Source: Croceifilum oryzae (GTDB lineage Bacteria; Bacillota; Bacilli; Thermoactinomycetales; Thermoactinomycetaceae). Taken from it: DNA of 64,000 nucleotides. Below the pieces are notes generated by a model. The model did not search any database. It was not told where the DNA came from and worked only from the letters and a program-made list of their open reading frames with translations. Both the position numbers and the translations under genes were made by a program. The stretch is taken from the NCBI RefSeq assembly GCF_030814315.1, contig NZ_JAUSUV010000009.1, positions 1-64,000 of the forward strand, in the 5' to 3' direction. Positions 25,943 through 34,756 of the stretch are shown one piece after another; the first letter of the stretch is position 1; every line of letters begins with the position of its first letter.

Positions 25943-26638
25943 CTATGGTAAGGTAGGTTCTTTTCCATCCCATTTTATTACAGGGGAATAGGCTGGTACT
26001 TGTAAAGAAAACGGACTGATCCATTGTCTGAGGTCTGTTCCTACTGCTGGTTTTTCTTTCGCTGATTGAATGAATTGCATATAATCCATGCGATAGTCGA
26101 GATATAAAACACCTTTGTCACTGATTAAATAGGATAACTCGATATCTGAGTGATAAGGGCTTTTCACTTTCGAAACTTCTCCGCCTAGTTTCTTAAAATC
26201 TATCTCATACAAAGTAGGAGAAACTTTATTTCCTAGCGGATACTCATTATGCCTCTGATAGTAAAGCCCTACACGTTCCGCAAACGTTTTAACTTTGTCG
26301 TTTAATCTGAGATCAAACACGCGAACGGTTGCCTTCTTCTCTACATCCGTCAACACATACAGATAGCTTCCCCCTCTTTCAAATGCAGTAGGTGGAATCT
26401 CTGCCCGTCCTGAAATAGATTGAAAATCGACTAAATACTTGGAAGTAAAAATCCGTTCTTCCTCTTTATATTTATAAGGTAATACTTTTTTCTCATGTTG
26501 ATAGGAAGAAACAGCCGACTGGACTCTCTCTATATGTATAGGTAAATCATCAACCTGCTGATTCAACTCATTGGGGTACGTGCATCCAGATAGTAATAAA
26601 ATCATTCCAAAAAGTATTGATACTAAACGAAGCTTCAT
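25943..26638 (-). CDS. YphF-like lipoprotein
   Basis: A 231 aa protein with signal peptide MKLRLVSILFGMILL and lipobox LSGC (Cys near residue 19). The mature part has two similar halves, each with a V-x-x-YYQRHNEYPLG-like and DYRMDYMQFI-like segment. Position between spoIVA and a DUF2768 gene equals that of B. subtilis YphF, a lipoprotein of similar length. Its function is unknown. Assignment rests on synteny and lipobox, not on a detailed alignment. Confidence 0.7.
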   Translation of the reverse strand: MKLRLVSILFGMILLLSGCTYPNELNQQVDDLPIHIERVQSAVSSYQHEKKVLPYKYKEEERIFTSKYLVDFQSISGRAEIPPTAFERGGSYLYVLTDVEKKATVRVFDLRLNDKVKTFAERVGLYYQRHNEYPLGNKVSPTLYEIDFKKLGGEVSKVKSPYHSDIELSYLISDKGVLYLDYRMDYMQFIQSAKEKPAVGTDLRQWISPFSLQVPAYSPVIKWDGKEPTLP

Positions 26639-26657
26639 CCTTTGTTCACCTCTTCAC

Positions 26658-26819
26658 TTAACTCATCGAACGTAAACCAAATAATAAGGCCATGATGAAT
26701 GTAACAACTGCCACGATCTTTAATAGGATTCGCAATGCATTACTTTTTAATGAGCCAGACCATACCACAATGAAATTGGTAAGGAGAAACAATCCAACTG
26801 CATACATCCAGTCTCCCAT
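26658..26819 (-). CDS. DUF2768-like small membrane protein (YphE-like)
   Basis: A 53 aa protein with two hydrophobic helices (AVGLFLLTNFIVVW and IVAVVTFIMALLFG) separated by a basic loop. Size, topology and position beside the YphF-like gene match B. subtilis YphE. The ATG at 26819 is preferred to 26825 because AGAGG then lies 9 bases upstream. It starts 18 bases before the lipoprotein gene, so both are probably one transcript. Confidence 0.65.
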   Translation of the reverse strand: MGDWMYAVGLFLLTNFIVVWSGSLKSNALRILLKIVAVVTFIMALLFGLRSMS

Positions 26820-26956
26820 AAACATACACCTCTTTTTTTATCAGCTCAACTATATTTCCGCTCGTGCCTATCCACATACAGGATAAGCGTCCAGAGCGTC
26901 TACCGTGAGCATTGCATACAATAAATGGACAATAGCCCTTGAATGGAGGAGGTACT

Positions 26957-27517
26957 ATGAAACAAAGAAGACGTCCTGCTTCGAGCACCCGCCACAAAAG
27001 ACGTGTAAGAAAGCCAGCAACGGAAGCAAGAGTAACATTACCTGCAAATCCACCCGTCCAAGCAGCCAAATCGCCCCTATCATCGATTAGTTTAGCACAG
27101 ATGTTATCTGGATTCCTCACTTGCCGTTCAACTGTACAAGATTTAAGCACCTCTTTAACAAAAGTAGCTTCCATCATGGATAATACCTATCAGTTTTTCA
27201 ATCTAGCCCAACAATACGTGGGCAAGAAGAAAGGATCGGTTCAAAATCAACAAAAAAGTCTATTCCCACTCTCCGAGCAAGCATCCGATCCTGGAGATAT
27301 CCTACTAGATGATGAAATTCCAGTGATTAACCTACCAAAAAACATGAACACTAAACCCAATCCACTAATCGGTAAATTACTAAAGCGTATGGATCTGAAT
27401 CAAATTATGTCGCTCATGCAATCACCTTTTGTGCAGAAACTAATGTCTAGTTTCCTCTCACGAGGTGTCACTGCTCAGACTTCCGATATGAATCACCATC
27501 AAAAACAAAGAAGGTAA
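26957..27517 (+). CDS. Hypothetical basic protein, possibly spore-associated
   Basis: A 186 aa protein with a strongly basic N terminus (KQRRRPASSTRHKRRVRK), a helical middle (SISLAQMLSGFLTCRSTVQD and a YQFFNLAQQYVGKK stretch near residue 85) and a C-terminal helix pair (LMQSPFVQKLMSSFLSRG). I recognise no family. The order of basic tail and helices recalls small spore coat proteins, but that is a guess. GGAGGAGG precedes the ATG at 26957 and a terminator overlaps its end. Confidence 0.6.
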   Translation: MKQRRRPASSTRHKRRVRKPATEARVTLPANPPVQAAKSPLSSISLAQMLSGFLTCRSTVQDLSTSLTKVASIMDNTYQFFNLAQQYVGKKKGSVQNQQKSLFPLSEQASDPGDILLDDEIPVINLPKNMNTKPNPLIGKLLKRMDLNQIMSLMQSPFVQKLMSSFLSRGVTAQTSDMNHHQKQRR

Positions 27518-27549
27518 GGGGTTGCCACTTGGCAATACCCTTCTTTTTT
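27514..27549 (+). terminator. Terminator of the basic protein gene
   Basis: Arms AAGGGGTTGCC and GGCAATACCCTT around loop ACTT, followed by CTTTTTT. Confidence 0.8.
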
Positions 27550-27565
27550 GTTCATCCACATACGT

Positions 27566-27593
27566 GTAGCCAGTCTTTTTCAAGACTGGCTAC
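27566..27593. other. Perfect hairpin without a T-run
   Basis: GTAGCCAGTCTT (27566-27577) and AAGACTGGCTAC (27582-27593) around loop TTTC, 12 perfect pairs. No T-run follows on either strand. The following 130 bases to the gpsA stop hold no gene that I can see, only a short direct repeat (CTATGCT twice near 27635-27655). Confidence 0.6.
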
Positions 27594-27726
27594 ATGCTAC
27601 ACTCAGCAAATGAGCAAAGCACTGGTCCCTGTACCCTCTATGCTCTATGCTCTGAATGTATGGTTTCATAACCTACTACAAAATATGTTTGTATACCTCA
27701 ATGTGGCACAGGGTTTTTGCCTAATT

Positions 27727-28749
27727 TCATGACCAACCTTGTACATAGTCTTGTAATTCGTGTGTTTTATCACGACTCATCAGATCCATCAATGCTTCCC
27801 TAGGACATTTGTCCGCAAAGAGCACTTCGTATAACTGTTCGGTAATTGGCATCTCAACTTGATAATGCTTTGCCATCGTATAAGCAGCTTCTGTTGTTTT
27901 AACACCTTCCACTACCATACCCATCTCCGATAACACTTGATCGAGCTTTTTCCCTTGGCTAATCATATTCCCAGCTCGCCAATTTCGACTATGCGGGCTT
28001 GTGCAAGTGGCGATTAAGTCACCTACACCCGCCAATCCCACAAATGTATTGGGCTGCGCACCCATTGCAAAACCAAGTCGCGCCATCTCTGCCAGTCCAC
28101 GTGTAAGTAATGCGGCTATCCCGTTATCTCCAAACTCCATGCCACTACATAATCCGGTAGCCAGAGCAATCACATTTTTCAATGCTCCCCCTATTTCACA
28201 ACCAATCACATCTGTATTGGTATAAACACGAAAGTAGGAGTTCATAAAACAGGACTGTGCAACCTCAGCTGCATGTTGATCAACAGACGCGACAACAACC
28301 GCTGTAGGAAGCTTCTGAATCACTTCTTCTGCGTGGCTAGGACCTGTTAAGGCAACAATCTGATTGGCATGTTCAGGTAGCTCTTCCGCCAACACTTGGG
28401 ACATACGCTTGAAGGTATGAATTTCCAATCCTTTAGAAGCATGAACAATCACCGAATGAGGCTTTAAATACGGCCTGACGCTTCTAGCCGTCTCTCGGAG
28501 CGATTGCGAAGGAACGACAAACACCACAACATCACTCGGTTGAATCACTTCGGATAAATCATCAGAAGCTTGTAGAGAAGGCGCTAGGGAAGCATTAGGT
28601 AGGTAGTGTTCATTGGTATGATAGGTATTAATCTCTTGAACAGCTGATGAACGTCTCGCATACAGCTTGGTTTCATTTCCGTTTTCAGCCAACACAGAGG
28701 CTAGAGCCGTCCCCCAACTCCCCGCGCCTAGAACCGCCACATTCTTCAT
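27727..28749 (-). CDS. gpsA: Glycerol-3-phosphate dehydrogenase [NAD(P)+]
   Basis: Reduces dihydroxyacetone phosphate to sn-glycerol-3-phosphate for phospholipid synthesis. The 340 aa protein has the dinucleotide fold VLGAGSWGTALA at the N terminus, GPSHAEEV near residue 136, and the catalytic-lysine region EIGGALKNVIALATG near 190. ATG 28749 is preferred (AGGGAG 11 bases away) over an in-frame GTG four codons earlier that touches that site. It is followed upstream by plsY, the next enzyme in the same route. Confidence 0.96.
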   Translation of the reverse strand: MKNVAVLGAGSWGTALASVLAENGNETKLYARRSSAVQEINTYHTNEHYLPNASLAPSLQASDDLSEVIQPSDVVVFVVPSQSLRETARSVRPYLKPHSVIVHASKGLEIHTFKRMSQVLAEELPEHANQIVALTGPSHAEEVIQKLPTAVVVASVDQHAAEVAQSCFMNSYFRVYTNTDVIGCEIGGALKNVIALATGLCSGMEFGDNGIAALLTRGLAEMARLGFAMGAQPNTFVGLAGVGDLIATCTSPHSRNWRAGNMISQGKKLDQVLSEMGMVVEGVKTTEAAYTMAKHYQVEMPITEQLYEVLFADKCPREALMDLMSRDKTHELQDYVQGWS

Positions 28750-28771
28750 GTTGGTGTTCACTCCCTACATA

Positions 28772-29359
28772 CTAAATTTTTCTCTCGACACCTTTAAAGA
28801 GATTGCTTAAATTCGAGCGATGGCGCCAAAATGCAAATAAGGTAAACAACAAGCTTGTCCAAAGATAAACTTTGGGATAAGTACCAACAAAATAAATAGC
28901 GATAGGCAATGTCGCAGTAAATATGAGCGATCCCAGAGAGACATAACGGGTAATCAAAATGACGATAATCGCAATCACACCTGCTATGAGGGTAGCCTGA
29001 AACATGAGGGCTAGAAAGACACCTACCGTAGTGGCAATCCCTTTCCCACCACGGAAACCTAGATAGATCGGCCAGTTATGACCTGCCACTGCGGCAAGCC
29101 CTGAGATCATTAAGACAATGGGATCATGTGCACTTAACCATCCTGCAATCAACACAGAGGCAATCCCTTTAGACAAATCAAGAGCAGCAACCACAATCGC
29201 CGCTGTTTTTCCCAAGGTTCGAAGCGTATTCGTTGCCCCCGCATTTCCACTTCCATGTTCACGAATATCGATCCCACGAGTTATCTTTCCGACTACATAA
29301 CTAAAACTGATAGATCCTAGCAGATACGCAAGTACAATGGGCACTACCCAATGAATCAT
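28772..29359 (-). CDS. plsY: Acyl-phosphate glycerol-3-phosphate acyltransferase
   Basis: Membrane enzyme of 195 aa that acylates glycerol-3-phosphate from acyl-phosphate. Signatures are LGSISFSYVVGK near residue 15, HGSGNAGATNTLRTLGK near 36 and GHNWPIYLGFRGGKGIATTVGV near 93, with five hydrophobic helices. GAGAGGA precedes the ATG. It lies between der and gpsA, 22 bases before the latter. Confidence 0.95.
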   Translation of the reverse strand: MIHWVVPIVLAYLLGSISFSYVVGKITRGIDIREHGSGNAGATNTLRTLGKTAAIVVAALDLSKGIASVLIAGWLSAHDPIVLMISGLAAVAGHNWPIYLGFRGGKGIATTVGVFLALMFQATLIAGVIAIIVILITRYVSLGSLIFTATLPIAIYFVGTYPKVYLWTSLLFTLFAFWRHRSNLSNLFKGVERKI

Positions 29360-29386
29360 ATCTATTCCTCTCCCTGTCTCGATCGA

Positions 29387-30700
29387 TCAATTTTTCTTTC
29401 GTAGATAGATATTGACTGGAGTACCTTTAAATTCAAACGCTTGGCGAATCTGATTATCTAGATAACGAATATAGCTAAAATGGGATAACTCCGGATCATT
29501 TACAAACAACACAATGGTAGGCGGTTTAACCGAGACTTGTGTTGCATAGTGGATACGTAAACGCTTTCCTTTATCCGAAGGAGGTGGTACTGCCATAATC
29601 GCATCATGGATGACTTGGTTGATAACAGAGGTGGAAATACGAAGAGCATGTTGCTCTGCAACCTCTTGAGCTGCTGGAAGAATCTGATGAACACGTTGTT
29701 TTGACTTCGCAGAAACAAAGAGAATTGGTGCATAAGACATAAATTGAAACTCTTCACGGATCAATTTCCGGAAATAGTTCATCGTCTTATCATCTTTTTC
29801 GACAGCATCCCATTTATTTACTACGAAAATGGAAGCACGACCTGCTTCATGCGCATAGCCTGCAATCTTTTTATCTTGCTCCGCGATTCCCCGCTCGCCA
29901 TCTAAAACGATCAAACAGACATCCGAACGCTCAATCGCACGCATCGCACGGATCACACTAAATTTCTCAATGGATTCATACACTTTTCCACGTTTACGTA
30001 ATCCAGCAGTATCAATCAATACATACTCTTGGCCTTCGCTCTCAAATGGGGTGTCAATGGCATCTCGAGTCGTTCCCGCAACAGGACTCACAATCACTCG
30101 TGTTTCTCCTAAAATGGCGTTGACAAGTGAAGACTTTCCTACGTTTGGACGACCGATTAAGGAGATACGAATCGTCTCTTCATCGTACTCTTCATCTGTA
30201 CCCTCTTGAAAATGACTTACCACCGCATCAAGCATGTCCCCTGTACCAGAACCATGCAGGGATGAGATTCCGATTACTTCGCCAAAACCGAGCGAGTAAA
30301 ACTCGTACATCAAATCCTCATGCTTAATATCATCCAGTTTGTTTACAGCGATGACCACTGGCTTCTTTGAACGATGCAAGAGGCGTGCTACCTCTTCGTC
30401 GTTGCCTGTTACACCATCACGTCCATCTGTCACAAGTAAAATGACATCTGCTTCTTCGATGGCGAGCTCTGCCTGGTTTTTAATATGATCTAAAATTTCA
30501 TCTTGTTCTCCAAACTCTAGACCACCTGTATCAATCAGATGGAATTCGCGTCCGTTCCATTCACTTTTACAGTAAATTCGGTCACGTGTAATCCCCGGCC
30601 GGTCTTCAACAATCGCGATTCGTTCGCCAGCCAGACGATTAAAGATAGTGGATTTGCCCACGTTTGGTCGGCCAACAATCGCTACTACGGGTAAACTCAT
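29387..30700 (-). CDS. der: Ribosome-associated GTPase Der (EngA)
   Basis: Essential GTPase for 50S subunit assembly. The 437 aa protein has two G domains in tandem, with GRPNVGKST near residue 9 and GRPNVGKSS near 182, switch motifs DTGGLE and DTAGLR, NKLD and NKWD, and a C-terminal KH-like domain ending [21 protein letters not shown] precedes the ATG. Confidence 0.97.
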   Translation of the reverse strand: MSLPVVAIVGRPNVGKSTIFNRLAGERIAIVEDRPGITRDRIYCKSEWNGREFHLIDTGGLEFGEQDEILDHIKNQAELAIEEADVILLVTDGRDGVTGNDEEVARLLHRSKKPVVIAVNKLDDIKHEDLMYEFYSLGFGEVIGISSLHGSGTGDMLDAVVSHFQEGTDEEYDEETIRISLIGRPNVGKSSLVNAILGETRVIVSPVAGTTRDAIDTPFESEGQEYVLIDTAGLRKRGKVYESIEKFSVIRAMRAIERSDVCLIVLDGERGIAEQDKKIAGYAHEAGRASIFVVNKWDAVEKDDKTMNYFRKLIREEFQFMSYAPILFVSAKSKQRVHQILPAAQEVAEQHALRISTSVINQVIHDAIMAVPPPSDKGKRLRIHYATQVSVKPPTIVLFVNDPELSHFSYIRYLDNQIRQAFEFKGTPVNIYLRKKN

Positions 30701-30790
30701 GACTTATATCCTCATTTCTTACTATGTATTCATTTAGTTATCTCTTACTAACATACCTAATCTTAACGAGAAACTAGTGTTTTATCAACC

Positions 30791-30979
30791 TTAATCAGAG
30801 TGGCGTACCAGTATGAAGGTCGTTGGGGCTACTTCGTGCACCATTGCGTCGAGGATCTTCTCTAGGGTAAAAGATTGTCTCTCCAGCTCTTCTCTACTAT
30901 CTACAACGAAAATCGGAGACCCACCGGCTACTGTCGCTTTCTCGAGGGTCACAATGGCTAAAATCTTTTGATCACTCAT
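30791..30979 (-). CDS. Small partner of the YIEGIA protein
   Basis: A 62 aa protein (ILAIVTLEKATVAGGSPIFV, then a long helix) encoded directly after the YIEGIA gene, with an ATGA overlap. From memory this family is annotated as a capping-complex subunit for YIEGIA in sporulating Bacillota; no mechanism is known to me. AAGGGGTGGGACG precedes the ATG. Confidence 0.75.
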   Translation of the reverse strand: MSDQKILAIVTLEKATVAGGSPIFVVDSREELERQSFTLEKILDAMVHEVAPTTFILVRHSD

Positions 30980-31872
30980 GACGTCCCACCCCTTGTTGCA
31001 TTTGCTTGTAGTGGCTTCTTCATCGCACTCTCTAGAACGGGCACTTTTCCAATAATGTCTATGGCGCGCTTCACATTTCGATCTTGCGGCAGGAGAAGAA
31101 GTCCAAGCCGACCATCCTTTAAGTCGAGCTTCCCGAGCGGTGTAAGGGCTGGTTCCCCTGTATCTCGATACACACCAAGCACAGTAGATACATCATGCAA
31201 AATGGCTTGTCGTTGACCCACATTGGACAACGTAATTCGACTACTAGCGTCTTTAGGCGTTAAGATCATACCGATTCCATTTTCCATAATCGCTTTTTTA
31301 TCGCTAGATAGACCTACGTTCATCAGGTAGATATCCTCTACGTATAAACTAGCTCCATCTAAGCGCAACTTTGCCTCTCGAACCTCTACGATGCTGTTCA
31401 ACATTTTTCCAGACATAAAAAATCGACTACAAATAACACTTACGACTCCTACCATCACCCCGACAGTAGTATTCCACATGATCACGGTAAACGAAGTAAT
31501 AAGCGCAGAAGCAATCGTCAGGTAGTTACGCCCCTCAAATACCATGGCGATTCCCTCAATATAACTTACACCTCGCGGAACTAATTCCATTTGATCAACC
31601 TTTGATAACATCGTTCGCTCCATATTTCGAACATCCCGAAACTGTTGTGCCGCTAATGCCAGAAAAGTAAACGCCGTAAAATCCTTTTGTATTAATGCCG
31701 GGATCGCAACAGACCCCAACCCCGCGGCAATAATCCCTAACGCAAGATGAATAATATATCCATGTGGGTAAGTGGGGTATTGCCTGTAATCCGTTTGCAA
31801 CAGATAAATCCGTGTACAAACCCCCGCTAATCCACTGACAATAACCGCCATCATCATATGATCCAGATTCAT
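30976..31872 (-). CDS. YIEGIA family membrane protein, sporulation-associated
   Basis: A 298 aa protein containing the family signature SYIEGIAMVFEGRNYLTIAS near residue 130, with about six membrane helices in the first 170 residues and a soluble C-terminal domain. The B. subtilis homologue in this position (YphB/SeaA) is linked to spore envelope assembly. The ATG at 31872 is set by AAAGGAG 9 bases upstream; a longer reading to 31947 lacks a site. It overlaps the small partner gene by four bases. Confidence 0.85.
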   Translation of the reverse strand: MNLDHMMMAVIVSGLAGVCTRIYLLQTDYRQYPTYPHGYIIHLALGIIAAGLGSVAIPALIQKDFTAFTFLALAAQQFRDVRNMERTMLSKVDQMELVPRGVSYIEGIAMVFEGRNYLTIASALITSFTVIMWNTTVGVMVGVVSVICSRFFMSGKMLNSIVEVREAKLRLDGASLYVEDIYLMNVGLSSDKKAIMENGIGMILTPKDASSRITLSNVGQRQAILHDVSTVLGVYRDTGEPALTPLGKLDLKDGRLGLLLLPQDRNVKRAIDIIGKVPVLESAMKKPLQANATRGGTS

Positions 31873-31930
31873 AACGATAAACTCCTTTGCTAAAATCACT
31901 GGGCTTTTTACGCTTATCGTTAGTCTAAAC

Positions 31931-31965
31931 AAAAATAACCAGCCCATTCTTCCGAAGGGCTGGTT
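31931..31965 (-). terminator. Terminator of the S1-like gene
   Basis: Minus-strand arms AACCAGCCC and GGGCTGGTT around an 11-base loop, followed by ATTTTTG. Confidence 0.85.
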
Positions 31966-31973
31966 AACGTATC

Positions 31974-33092
31974 TTATTTAAAATTTTTTAGATCTGGAAA
32001 TACATCTCCCAAGGTTACATTCATTTCCTCTTCTTGCTTATGTTCCATTCTTACTGGTTCTGGTTTTGGTTCGACTTCCTTGATGCTTAAGCTAATCCGC
32101 TTCTGCTCTGGAAGGATATCCAACACTTTTACCCGCACTTCTTGCCCTTCTTTAAGAGCTTCACCCGGAGTAGCAATGTGATCATGTGAGATTTGAGAAA
32201 TGTGAACCAAGCCTTCCACACCTGGAGCCACTTCCACAAATGCACCAAATGTTACCAAACGTCTCACTAAGCCTGAAATGATATCGCCAGCATTCAAGTG
32301 AAGAGCTACTTTCTCCCAAGGACCTTGAAGTGTTTCTTTGATGCTTAAGCTAATCCGCTCTTGCTCACGATCAATTTTGAGGACTTTTACTTTTACCTGA
32401 TCGCCTTCTGTTAAAGCATCTGCTGGATGCTCTACACGATACCATGCAATCTCCGATACGTGAACCAAACCATCCACGCCACCCAGATCGACAAACGCAC
32501 CGAAGTCTGTCAGACGTTGTACTGTACCCTCTAAAACATCGCCAGCTTCAATTTTCTCCAAAGCTGATTTTTTAGTCTGTTCCAATGCCTCTGCCAAAAC
32601 CGCTTTGCGAGAAAGGATACATTTGTTTTTCTCACGGTCTAGCTCGATGACCTTTAATGTCACCTCTTCACCAACAAAGCCACTAAAGTCCTCGATAAAC
32701 TTTGTATCTACTAAAGATGCCGGGATAAATCCACGAACACCTACATTTACGACTAAGCCACCGTTTACCACCTCATGGACGGTAGCTTGCAAAGTTGCCC
32801 CAGATGCCAATTTTTCTTCTAGTTCAGCCCAAGCTTTTTCTGCTTCAATGGCTTTTTTCGAAACAATAAATTGATCCTCTTCTTCATTGTGGCGAATAAT
32901 CTTTACCTCTAACTCTTGACCGTCCGCTAGTACATCGGAAACGTGGCTTACGTGTACACCAGCCAACTCAGAGATAGGAAGAATGGCTTCACTTTTCCAA
33001 CCAATATCAACAAGAGCTTGACTGTTTTCTACCTTTACCACTTTCCCTTGAATAACATCTCCAACCTGTAAGCTTTTCATTTCTTCCGTCAT
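31974..33092 (-). CDS. rpsA: S1 RNA-binding domain protein (RpsA/YpfD-like)
   Basis: A 372 aa protein with four consecutive S1 domains, starting near residues 11, 96, 181 and 267. The best conserved are [20 protein letters not shown] and [21 protein letters not shown]. coli S1 has six domains; Bacillus YpfD has four and is not a stable ribosomal protein, so the name rpsA is by convention. GAGGAGGA precedes the ATG. Position next to plsC and cmk is conserved in Bacilli. Confidence 0.9.
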   Translation of the reverse strand: MTEEMKSLQVGDVIQGKVVKVENSQALVDIGWKSEAILPISELAGVHVSHVSDVLADGQELEVKIIRHNEEEDQFIVSKKAIEAEKAWAELEEKLASGATLQATVHEVVNGGLVVNVGVRGFIPASLVDTKFIEDFSGFVGEEVTLKVIELDREKNKCILSRKAVLAEALEQTKKSALEKIEAGDVLEGTVQRLTDFGAFVDLGGVDGLVHVSEIAWYRVEHPADALTEGDQVKVKVLKIDREQERISLSIKETLQGPWEKVALHLNAGDIISGLVRRLVTFGAFVEVAPGVEGLVHISQISHDHIATPGEALKEGQEVRVKVLDILPEQKRISLSIKEVEPKPEPVRMEHKQEEEMNVTLGDVFPDLKNFK

Positions 33093-33180
33093 GACTACTC
33101 CTCCTCAAATCGAATGACAACTCATCTTTTTATATAGAGAAAGATCAAGCGACAAGGCATAACCTTTGCATTTGATCCTA

Positions 33181-33774
33181 TTACCGATATTGATGAAGTA
33201 ATGATTCTACTTCTTTCTTCCAACGAGCACTCAGACGGTCCACACCATCTGATGTCGACTTACCCTCTACAAGATACTCCGCAGGTAGAATAGGCTCCCC
33301 GTAAACGATTCGAACCTTACGAAACAGACGATAAGGTCCAATAACCGCTACTGGAACAAGCGGCGAATTCGTACGGAGGGCAAACATAGCCGCCCCAACA
33401 TGCACCTTACGAATTTCACCTGACTTATCACGGGTTCCTTGTGGGAAAATCCCGAGCACTTTTCCTTCACGTAGGATTCGGATGGATGCCTTTAATGCTT
33501 GAGAATCCCCACCGCCCCGTTTGACAGGAAACGTACCGACTATGTAAAGCGCTTTTTTGATAATCGGAACCCGAAACATTTCCTCTTTCGCCATGAAATG
33601 TACTTGCCTAGGTAAACTAATTCCGAGTAAAGGTGGATCTAAGTTGCTAATATGATTAGGTGATACAACCGCACCACCTGATATAGGAAATTTTTCTACT
33701 CCTATTACTTCATATGGAAAGAAAATCCGATAAAACAGGGTGATGAGGAATCGAAGCGTTTGATACAACCACAT
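33181..33774 (-). CDS. plsC: 1-acyl-sn-glycerol-3-phosphate acyltransferase
   Basis: Makes phosphatidic acid from lysophosphatidic acid at the membrane. The 197 aa protein has the catalytic NHISNLDPP (HX4D) near residue 33 and the glycerol-phosphate motif as FPQGTRDKSG, where most relatives have FPEGTR. A hydrophobic N-terminal helix anchors it. ATG 33774 follows the cmk stop by one base and uses GGAG within the cmk end; an in-frame GTG at 33786 is less likely. Confidence 0.93.
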   Translation of the reverse strand: MWLYQTLRFLITLFYRIFFPYEVIGVEKFPISGGAVVSPNHISNLDPPLLGISLPRQVHFMAKEEMFRVPIIKKALYIVGTFPVKRGGGDSQALKASIRILREGKVLGIFPQGTRDKSGEIRKVHVGAAMFALRTNSPLVPVAVIGPYRLFRKVRIVYGEPILPAEYLVEGKSTSDGVDRLSARWKKEVESLLHQYR

Positions 33775-33775
33775 A

Positions 33776-34447
33776 TTACTCCGCACCGCCCATTTTGGTG
33801 CAACATAGTTCCAAGATCATCTCCACCATTTCTTCGATCGTTTGATCTGTGGAATCGATTAAGATTGCATCTTTTGCCTGTCTAAGTGGAGAAAATGTAC
33901 GGTTGCGATCATTTTCATCACGTTGCTTAATCTCTTGTAACAACTTTTCATAATCAGGAGATTGATTCTTTCCTTGTAACTCTCCAAACCGACGACGCGC
34001 CCGTTCCTCAATGGATGCGGTAAGGAAGACTTTCACATGTGCTTGTGGTAAAACATGTGTCCCTATATCGCGACCATCCATTACCACACTTTGTAACTGG
34101 GCAATCTCTTGTTGTTTTCGAACCAAAGCTTCTCTGACCCTAGGCATCGCCGCAATCGTAGAAGCGAAGTTTGATATTTCCGAGGTTCTAAGTTCGTCTT
34201 TTAGCACTACATCATGAACCTTCACTCCACCTTCGACCAACGTCATAGGAGTGGAAAGAGCCAACTCCGAAATTTCCGCTTCCTGATCAGCCGTTAAGCC
34301 TTCCTTTAGAGCCAACCAAGCTATCGTTCGGTACATCGAACCTGTATCTACATATGGAATTTCCAAACGCCTAGCTACCCGTTTGGCTACTGTACTTTTT
34401 CCAGCTCCTGCCGGACCATCAATAGCAACTAATAAATGACTGTTCAT
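33776..34447 (-). CDS. cmk: Cytidylate kinase
   Basis: Phosphorylates CMP and dCMP. The 223 aa protein has the P-loop AIDGPAGAGKSTVAKR near residue 9, YVDTGSMYRT near 32, DGRDIGTHVLP near 127 and RARRRFGE near 158. A GGGAGG lies 13 bases before the ATG, a long spacing. A terminator-like hairpin in its leader (34488-34512) may control expression. Confidence 0.95.
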   Translation of the reverse strand: MNSHLLVAIDGPAGAGKSTVAKRVARRLEIPYVDTGSMYRTIAWLALKEGLTADQEAEISELALSTPMTLVEGGVKVHDVVLKDELRTSEISNFASTIAAMPRVREALVRKQQEIAQLQSVVMDGRDIGTHVLPQAHVKVFLTASIEERARRRFGELQGKNQSPDYEKLLQEIKQRDENDRNRTFSPLRQAKDAILIDSTDQTIEEMVEMILELCCTKMGGAE

Positions 34448-34487
34448 TACGACAACGAATCCTCCCTAACTTGCAGAGCGGACTACA

Positions 34488-34512
34488 TGAAAAAGAGCAG
34501 GTCTCCCTGCCC
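34488..34512 (-). terminator. Terminator-like hairpin in the cmk leader
   Basis: Minus-strand arms GGGCAGG and CCTGCTC (seven pairs, one G-T) around loop GAGA, followed by TTTTTC, 40 bases before cmk. The gap 34513-34689 upstream contains a palindrome CATGAGT/ACTCATG (near 34550-34572) but no clear gene. Confidence 0.6.
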
Positions 34513-34689
34513 GTCAATGGCAATCCAGATCGACAATTGACCTAGTTCCATGAGTCGACATCCACTCATGATCAAGCAGTATGTACTTATTTCTCTATGG
34601 TTCAGAAACTAGACTAAAAGTTCTGACCACAATTTCCAAAAATGATACTTTTACTTTATTTTAGAATAGCACAGACTATCAGGCTTTGC

Positions 34690-34741
34690 AACGAAAACAA
34701 CCAGAAGCCAGGTAAAAATCACTGGCTTTCTAGTTGGTTTT
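34690..34741 (-). terminator. Terminator of ypeB
   Basis: Minus-strand arms containing AAGCCAG/CTGGCTT and AACCA/TGGTT, interrupted by short internal loops, followed by GTTTTC; on the plus strand TTTTTTT follows. Lies after the ypeB stop. Confidence 0.7.
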
Positions 34742-34756
34742 TTTGATTTAAAATCA

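Noticed and set aside
26740-27177. A 145-codon minus-strand frame
   Set aside because: It runs antisense to the well-supported gene at 26957-27517 and across the DUF2768 gene, with low-complexity Trp/Gly/Arg-rich sequence.
34500-34575. A 28-codon minus-strand frame (MSGCRLMELG start) in the cmk leader
   Set aside because: No ribosome binding site, and it runs into the terminator-like hairpin; more likely structured leader RNA.
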